DNA of 64,000 nucleotides from Paroedura picta (taxonomy: Eukaryota > Chordata > Lepidosauria > Squamata > Gekkonidae), in NCBI RefSeq assembly GCF_049243985.1, contig NC_135375.1:53588674-53652673 (forward strand). The letters run 5' to 3'. Shown here piece by piece: positions 57,860 to 64,000 of this stretch (its first letter is position 1; every line of letters starts with the position of its first letter). The position numbers and the translations under genes were made by a program. The notes under the pieces are model-generated. The model made no database searches, was not told the origin of the DNA, and saw only the letters and a list, made by a program, of their open reading frames with translations.

Positions 57860-58013
57860 ACTATGATGGGTGGCTGCTGAAAAAAACCCAAAAAGGTCAA
57901 AGAGGAGGCAAAGTGGCACTATATGTGAGGAGAGGACTTGCCTGTCAAGAAATACTAGAGAGTGACTCTCCAGCAGAATGTATCTGGGTGAAGATAAGGA
58001 AGGGAAAAACAGA
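57860..58013 (+). mobile_element. CR1 endonuclease-domain fragment
   Basis: One frame reads R-G-G-K-V-A-L-Y-V-R-R-G-L then CQEILESDSPAECIWVKIRK, the CR1 AP-endonuclease block G-G-V-A-L-Y-V ... W-V-K-I. It is cut at 58013 by a Harbinger-derived piece. Confidence 0.8.
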
Positions 58014-58214
58014 GGGCCATTCCGCACCATGATCAATGTTGCAAATTGGTTTAGGAACGGAAAAACACCATTTTAAATAGTGGAATTCGTTGTTATGCAT
58101 ACCTGCCTTTGTAGTGGAATCCAATTGCGTTTCTATAGTTTCCCCAGGTTTCCGGTCTCGGCAAAAATCGCTATCCAGGAAGCGATATTTGCCGAGCTTT
58201 GCCCCACGCCTGGC
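58014..58214 (+). mobile_element. Left end of a non-autonomous Harbinger (truncated)
   Basis: Begins GGGCCATTCCGCAC; follows the left 200 bp of 17795-18696 closely (AATAGTGGAATTCGT, GTTATGCATACCTG, GTCTCGGCAAAAATCGCTA). The right end is absent. Confidence 0.88.
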
Positions 58215-58559
58215 CGTATACACCCTGGGGGAGAGTGTATATCTAACATGCAGATACTTTGATTACCACTGCTTCAAAACTGCATCTGGCTGAGTGCATT
58301 GTTCCATAGAAAAGTTGACTTAGCAAGGTAGAGAATCTGCAAATTGGTCACCAGGCATGTGTCCAGCTGGAGTGATTTGGTCATCAACTACTCAGACATA
58401 TCACATAGGCTTCCCGCATTACAACACAGCAATGGGATACATCTTTCTGATTGGGGCTGTGATATTTAACTTCACAGTAAGTGCTCTACACTGGAGAGAT
58501 GTTTTCTGGATAGGAGTGTTGGTGGGACTAGGGCCAGGATTCAGCCCCATTCTGTGGTG
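58215..58559. other. DTWD2 intron, unidentified
   Basis: An open 84-codon plus frame at 58357-58611 with hydrophobic composition, no recognised family. Confidence 0.4.
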
Positions 58560-58880
58560 GTTATGGGTCTGGGGAGGATTCTTTCAAAGGAAGTTCATGA
58601 CTGCAAACTAGACATCCAATCATGGGGGCCTCCTTACCAGGCTGTGAGGATGCTGAACTGTGGCATCAATCCTTCTGGGGAAGCAGACAGGCTCATATCT
58701 CAGGGCAACTTGTGGAAACCAAACACAGTCCAATGCCTATAGGATTCCTCTCATTTAAGGTTGTATCCTCTTTGTGGTGCCAGCAGGCAAAGGGAGCCGT
58801 GTTACATGAGTGCTTGGCAGCTCCAGATGCAAGGCTGAGATCAGGGTTTCTTTGCGGTTCACTGATTGCAAGACAAAATG
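58560..58880 (+). repeat. Unclassified repeat unit, copy 1 left part
   Basis: Matches 60010-60335 (blocks such as GCAGGCAAAGGGAGCC against GCAGGCAAGGGAAGCC). The unit resumes at about 59535 after an L2 insertion and ends near 59640 (AATAAAGTTGC, AAAAAGTCAATCC). Confidence 0.6.
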
Positions 58881-59534
58881 TGGCTGCTAGGGACCTCTAC
58901 AGGTCATCTTGGAGGACCCATATCCAGCCTGTGCTTAGGCAGCTGCATTGGTTGCCACTTCTGTTCTGTATCTGATTCAAAGTTTTAGTATTAACCTTTA
59001 AGGCCATCAGCAGTCTGAGCCCTGCATACTTGAGGAACTGCCTGTCTCCTTATGCCCCCTGCAGGGCTCTTTGCTCTGCGGATATGAACCTACTAGTGGT
59101 CCCTGGCCCTTGGGAGGTACACCTAACCTCGATCAGGACCAGGGCCAGGGCCTTCTGATGGAATGAGCGCAAACCTGATGGAATGAGCTCCTGGAAGAGC
59201 TGAGGGCCCTGATAGAGTAGGCATAGTTCTAAGGAGCCTGTAAGATGGAGCTCTTCCACTAGGCATTCTGTTGAGGCTGGAGTGTGGAAGATAGAGGGTC
59301 CTTCCTCAGGTCACCCTGAACATCTAGAGTAGATAGTTCTACTTCTCCTGAGGCAGACTGGCAGTGGGTGTGGGCTACTGGACTGGGGGGGGGGATTAGA
59401 TGGGTTATGCCTTCTTGGGATTTATTCTTATCAATGTTTTATTGAGGTTTTATTGTAAACTGCCTTTAGCCAGCTTGGCCCAGGAGTGGCGGTCTATAAA
59501 TACAAATTCAAATAAATATAAATAAATAAAGATG
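58881..59534 (+). mobile_element. L2-like LINE 3' end
   Basis: SWRTHIQPVLRQLHWLPLLF, FKVLVLTFKA-like, a P-G-P-W-E-V-H block, WNELLEELRAL-like and a CKMELFH end; tail AGTGGCGGTCTATAAATACA with (AAATA)n. Older than 23215 and 48437. Confidence 0.85.
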
Positions 59535-60009
59535 GTAATGGTCCTCCTGATGGCTACCCTGACACTCCTGCTGGAGGGTCAAATAAAGTTGCAATCAATT
59601 TTACACCAATAAAAAGTCAATCCTCTGTGTGTGTCCTCTTTCCATGCCAGTTTTACTCTCCTTTGTGGTTGCACCTTAACGGTGGCCACAGTTTGCCCTC
59701 ATAGAAGGCAGGCCCAGGAAGAGGTTGCATGGGTGAGAGTGTATGGCAATGTCAGCCAGCACAAATGCAGCCCACCTGAAATCATGGCTGGTGGTACACA
59801 TCGGAGGTCCATGGCCAAATTTCTTTAAAGTGGTCCACTCGGTGCCCACCCTCTTTTCCCTGAGTCAAATCAGTTGGAAGTTACCCATTGTTCCACCCTG
59901 TTTCAAATGTTATTCAAGATAAACTGTTTGTATTCTAGGCTGTTTGCCAGTTATGAGGCATAAATAAGTATGTTAATAATTTTGCTACATTTTGTCACAA
60001 TGTGTCAAT
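59535..60009. other. End of repeat copy 1 and spacer
   Basis: 59535-59640 belongs to repeat copy 1. The rest has no identified feature. Confidence 0.4.
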
Positions 60010-60402
60010 TTTATGCCTGGGAAAGATTCTTTTTGGGGGAATCTGCATATGCAAATCTGATTTCCCATCTTGGGGCTTCCTTAAGAGACTGCGGGAATGC
60101 TTAGCCATGGTACCAACAATGCTGGTGAGCCAGACAGGTTTACATTGTGGGGCAACTAGAGGGAATCAAGCAGAGTCCTCCACCCATAGGGTTCCACCAG
60201 TTTAAGGTTGCCTGCCCTTGGTGGTCTCAGCAGGCAAGGGAAGCCATTCCCATGAGAGGCTGAGTGCTCAACAGGTCCAGAGGTGCTGCTGGGATCAGGG
60301 CTTCCTTGTGGTCTGCTGATCACAAGACAGCAGAGGTTCTCCCCATGCTATGTCGACGCTGCTGCTGGGTACTGATAGTGTCAAATAAAGTTGCCAATGA
60401 AA
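60010..60402 (+). repeat. Unclassified repeat unit, copy 2 left part
   Basis: See 58560-58880. It ends TCAAATAAAGTTGCCAATGA, is cut by a CR1, and resumes at 61703 (AAAAGTCAATCCGATCTGTG). Confidence 0.6.
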
Positions 60403-61702
60403 GATATAAAAGGGAATGATCTGCAAATATCTGGAGGACAATTTGGTGATCCAAGGAAATCAGCATGTATTTGTCTCCAACAGGTCCTGTCAGATCAACC
60501 TGGTTTCCTTTTTTGACCAAGTAACAGGTTTTCTGGATCGTGGAAATTCGGTTGATGTCGTTTACTTGGATTATTGTAAAGCTTTGGATAAGGTTCCCCT
60601 TGATGTTCTGATGGATAAATTGAAGGACTGCAATCCGAATTTTCAGATAGTTAGGTGGATAGGGAATTGGTTAGAGAACCGCACTCAAAGATTTGTTGTC
60701 AATGGTGTTTCATCAGACTGGAGGGAGGTGAGTAGCGGGGTACCTCAGGGCTCGGTCTGGTACTTTTTAACATATTTATTAATGATCTAGATGAGGGGGT
60801 GGAGGGACTACTCATCAAGTTTGCAGATGACACCAAATTGGGAGGACTGGCAAATACTCCAGAAGATAGAGACAGAGTTCAATGAGATCTGAACACAATG
60901 GAAAAATGGGCAAATGACAACAAGACGCAATTTAATAAAGATAGGTGTAAAGTTCTGCATCTGGGTCAGAAAAATAAAAAGCATGCCTACTGGATGGGGG
61001 ATACGCTTCTAGGTAACACTGTGTGTTAACGAGACCTTGGGGTACTTGTGGATTGTAAGTTAGACATGAGCAGGCAGTGTGATGCAGCGGTAAAAAAGGC
61101 AAATGCCATTTTGGGCTCTATCAACAGGGGCAGCACATAAAAACCACAAGATGTTATAGTCCCATTGTATACGACACTGGTCAGACCACACCTGGAGTAC
61201 TGTGTGCAGTTCTCTAGGCCTCACTTCAAGAAGGAGGTCGATAAAATTGAAAGGGTACAGAGGAGAGCAACGAGGACGATCTGGGGCCAAGGGACCAAGC
61301 CCTATGAAGATAGGTTAAGGGACTTGGGAATGTTCAGCCTGGAGAAAAGGAGGTTGTGAGGGGACATGATAGCCCTCTTTAAGTATCTGAAAGGTTGTCA
61401 CTTAGAGGAGGCCAGAATGCTGTTTTCGTTGGCTGCAGAGGAAAGGACACACAGTAATGGGTTTAAACTTCAAGTACAACAATATAGGCTAGATATCAGG
61501 AAAAAAATTTCCACAGTGAGAGTAGTTCAGCAGTGGAATAGGCTGCCTAAGGAGGTGGTGACCTCCCCCTCACTGGCAGTCTTCAAGCAAAGGTTGGATA
61601 CACACTTTTCTTGGATGTTTTGGGCTGATCCTGCGTTGAGCAGGGGGTTGGACTAGATGGCCTGTATGGCCCCTTCCAACTCTATGATTCTGTGATTCTA
61701 TG
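60403..61702 (+). mobile_element. CR1 LINE, 5'-truncated
   Basis: CR1 reverse transcriptase blocks: NQHVFVSNRSCQINLVSFFD, GNSVDVVYLDYCKALDKVPL (first catalytic region), [20 protein letters not shown], then in another frame FADDT and so on to [15 protein letters not shown], and a C-terminal block LDIRKKISTVRVVQQWNRLP. Ends GGACTAGATGGCC and repeated ATTCTATG-type octamer. Several stops and shifts. Very close to the copy at 49885, hence the same subfamily. Confidence 0.94.
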
Positions 61703-62264
61703 AAAAGTCAATCCGATCTGTGAATCTTATTTCTGGGCCAACTTGGTCTCCTGTTGGGTAAACAGTTTAAAAATTGTATATAAATGTATTGTAACACATA
61801 TAAATGTATTACAACATGGAAGTAGAATAATTTTTTTTTAATATAAAGGTATAAGAAGTAGATTCTGAACAAAAATATCCTTTGTTTTTTATTGCAAGAT
61901 TTATAGCAGACTTTCTTTTGCACTTGGGTATATTGAAACCTATGGTTAGTGCATGGAAATGTCAAAATGTGTAGCACTGAACATGTAGTAGTGATGAAAT
62001 TGATTATTATTAACTAGATGGTTGTAAAATAGATCAGTAATCTGTTCTGTACACCAAGTAATGTATTATGATACTTGATATGTATAATCTGTTGTGTAGC
62101 CTCTCTTTTTCTTTTGTGTCCCTCTTATGTCTTATTTTTTTAAATAAATATATTATTAGGCAAATTCTAAGTATTATTATTGTTGTTACTGTTTCATCTC
62201 TTTCTAGAGATTCGTAATGATGCACAATCTGTCCCAAAATGGTAATATCCCTATGCAATCAATC
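61703..62264. other. End of repeat copy 2 and AT-rich intron
   Basis: The first 40 bases are repeat copy 2; no further feature. Confidence 0.45.
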
Positions 62265-62318
62265 GGCATATAAGAACCAATTCATCCCCCTCCCCCTCCT
62301 CCTCCTCTTCTTCTTCTC
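62265..62318 (+). mobile_element. tRNA-derived SINE tail scrap
   Basis: GGCATATAAGAACCAATTCA followed by CCTCCTCC and CTTCTTCTTCT, the end of the (TTC)n SINE. Confidence 0.65.
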
Positions 62319-63799
62319 ATAACTACAGTTACTGGAAAGGTATACAGTTGGTGTGTTATGTCTGCATGCTGTCCTGGGTGGTAGATTTGCAACATCCTGT
62401 ACTTTATTCCTTTTCTACTAACAATGTTACCCCATGACAGAATCACCAAATATATAAATAGGATCCTTTTGTGCTGTCTCTTTTAAGAATCATCAAATGA
62501 CTCAGGGCAAGCATGTTTTATAGGGCATCAAAAACCATTAAATGAACTCATTTTAAAAGAGATGACCTGGGTATTTCCACTAACTTTAAGTGTCAGATTT
62601 TTAGACTTAAATAGTACATTATAGAAAATAATGATACCAAATACGTGCTGTATTTGCAGAACACATAATTAACAGCTTGAAAAAAAGAATTAAAATGATT
62701 CAAGTCTCATGCAATAGAAAAGTAGTTATTAGAAAGGCTCCTCATATTATCTTTTTGGCTCTGTGTATTTTTTTTTCAGAAATGAATGTCAGGCAACAGA
62801 TCAATATTTTATGAAGTGCTATTCTTTTAATAATTAATGGACAAGGGAAGTGCTGCAAGGAAATGCAACCAGGCACTGAGCAGAATAAGGATCTCAGGGT
62901 CATGAAATAAAGAAAAAAAATGTAATTATGCATATTGCCACAGCTAGTTAACTTTAATTAACTGAAGGTATCAGAAACGTTGACAGGCACAGGCAATATC
63001 TGAGCTCAGATGCTCTTTGGAATCTAATTACACATTCATTTCTTTAAATTATTTGTTCATGATACTGAATAGATTCTAAGTGTGAAAAAGCGAGTTGCAT
63101 GAATCAACACTTATAAAGCATAACTTATCTATAATATGCCAACTTAAATAGAAACCTCAGGTTATGGATGAAAATTAACCAGGAAGGTTGGAAAGTACTT
63201 GAGGACAGAGGATTTCATTGCCACGTCACACTGGAACTTATTGTGACTGAGATGAGATGAATAGGAGAGTTGGCCAAAATCAATACAAAGAATTTTGGTG
63301 AACACAGGTATGAATGAAAACAGAGAAGTAAGGTACATATGCAAACTATAAGCAAATTGCTGAGGTAGTACCAACATTGGTCATGTATGTAGCCAAATTG
63401 TACAACTTCTTTTAAAAACAAAATTTCATGGTTTTCCAAACTGTTTGTATCATATACTTCTTTTTGCCATTTAAAAGGGATTAATTATTCTAAGAAAAAA
63501 ATAACAAACAGTAATAACAAATTAATAACAAATTAATAACAAACAGTAATGTGCATATTAATTACCGCACATTAATGTAAACATGAAGATGCGGACCTGC
63601 TGTGCCTGCGGGCGCCGGCACCTCCCCCTGCAGCTCAGCACTCACTGCGCCGGGGGGGGGGGGGAGGCGTGCCTGCTGGTTTGTGGGTGCGAGCTCAATG
63701 GAGATGTGATATCATGGAGTTTGCTATTTCCTCCAAGAGAATTGGGCACTTTCTGTAGTCACAGCTTAATTTTGATTTTCACTTAATTGAAGCCGATAT
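62319..63799. other. DTWD2 intron, mostly AT-rich; GC-rich block at 63590-63690
   Basis: The small GC-rich block contains a long G run near 63655 and no clear gene. A tandem TAATAACAAAT pattern lies near 63510-63545. Confidence 0.5.
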
Positions 63800-64000
63800 C
63801 CTACCTATCTGTGGGACAGTTCGCTCTGCGGGTGTGAATTTGCTGGTTGTCCTTGGCCCCCGAGAAGCACACCTGGCCTCGACCAAGGGCAGGACCTTTT
63901 CAGTCCCGGCCCCTAACTGGTGGAATGAGATCCCAAAAGAGCTGAAGGCCCTGATGGAGCTCTTTGGGTTCCACAGGGCCTGTAAGATGGAGTTCTTCTG
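63800..64000 (+). mobile_element. L2-like LINE C-terminal fragment, runs off the window
   Basis: SLCGCEFAG-like start, then GPREAHLAST, FSVPAPNWWNEIPKELKAL and FHRACKMEFF in one frame: L2 C-terminus. Continues past 64000. Confidence 0.85.

Overview
The window is vertebrate nuclear DNA, almost certainly from a squamate reptile (a lizard). The evidence is the mixture of repeats: L2, CR1, L1 and BovB/RTE LINEs, Penelope-like elements, a tRNA-derived SINE with a (TTC)n tail, a second tRNA-derived SINE, a 5S-rRNA-derived SINE, short palindromic hAT elements, a Helitron end and PIF/Harbinger elements, all packed into 64 kb with little coding sequence. The exact species cannot be read from the sequence.

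Host gene: two minus-strand exons (42862-43032 with the stop codon, and 45504-45632) encode the C-terminal 99 residues of DTWD2, a tRNA-uridine aminocarboxypropyltransferase. Everything to the right (45633-64000) is therefore probably DTWD2 intron, and everything left of about 42 kb is 3' flank. I found no other host exon.

Main element: 24629-31913 is a 7.3-kb PIF/Harbinger transposon with matching termini (GGGCCATTTCGCAC) and a 3-bp TGT duplication. It carries three genes: a two-exon DDE transposase that looks intact (424 aa), a plus-strand multi-exon Myb/SANT-like gene with a coiled-coil C-terminus, and a separate minus-strand four-exon Myb/SANT-like gene converging on it. Two SANT proteins in one Harbinger is unusual, and this is the best candidate for something undescribed. 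The element is internally rearranged: a 392-bp host segment lying just outside its right end (32105-32496) is present inside it in inverted orientation at 28291-28682, next to 41-bp and about 19-bp duplicated borders. A 0.9-kb non-autonomous relative is at 17795-18696 and a fragment at 58014-58214.

Layout: 1-12.7 kb is intergenic with L2 pieces, SINEs and a hAT-like remnant. 12.7-14.6 kb holds a palindromic MITE and a Helitron 3' end. 14.6-24.5 kb holds L2, 5S SINE, Penelope remnants, the Harbinger MITE inside an L2 tail, and a BovB with a hAT inside it. 24.6-31.9 kb is the Harbinger. 32-39.9 kb holds hAT MITEs, SINEs, a 5'-inverted L1 with L2 and hAT insertions, and a GC-rich minisatellite. 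39.9-45.6 kb is the 3' part of DTWD2. 45.6-64 kb is the intron with L2, CR1, SINEs, a Penelope-like element with reverse transcriptase and GIY-YIG domains, and a twice-present unit interrupted by different LINEs. Many nested insertions give a relative order of activity.
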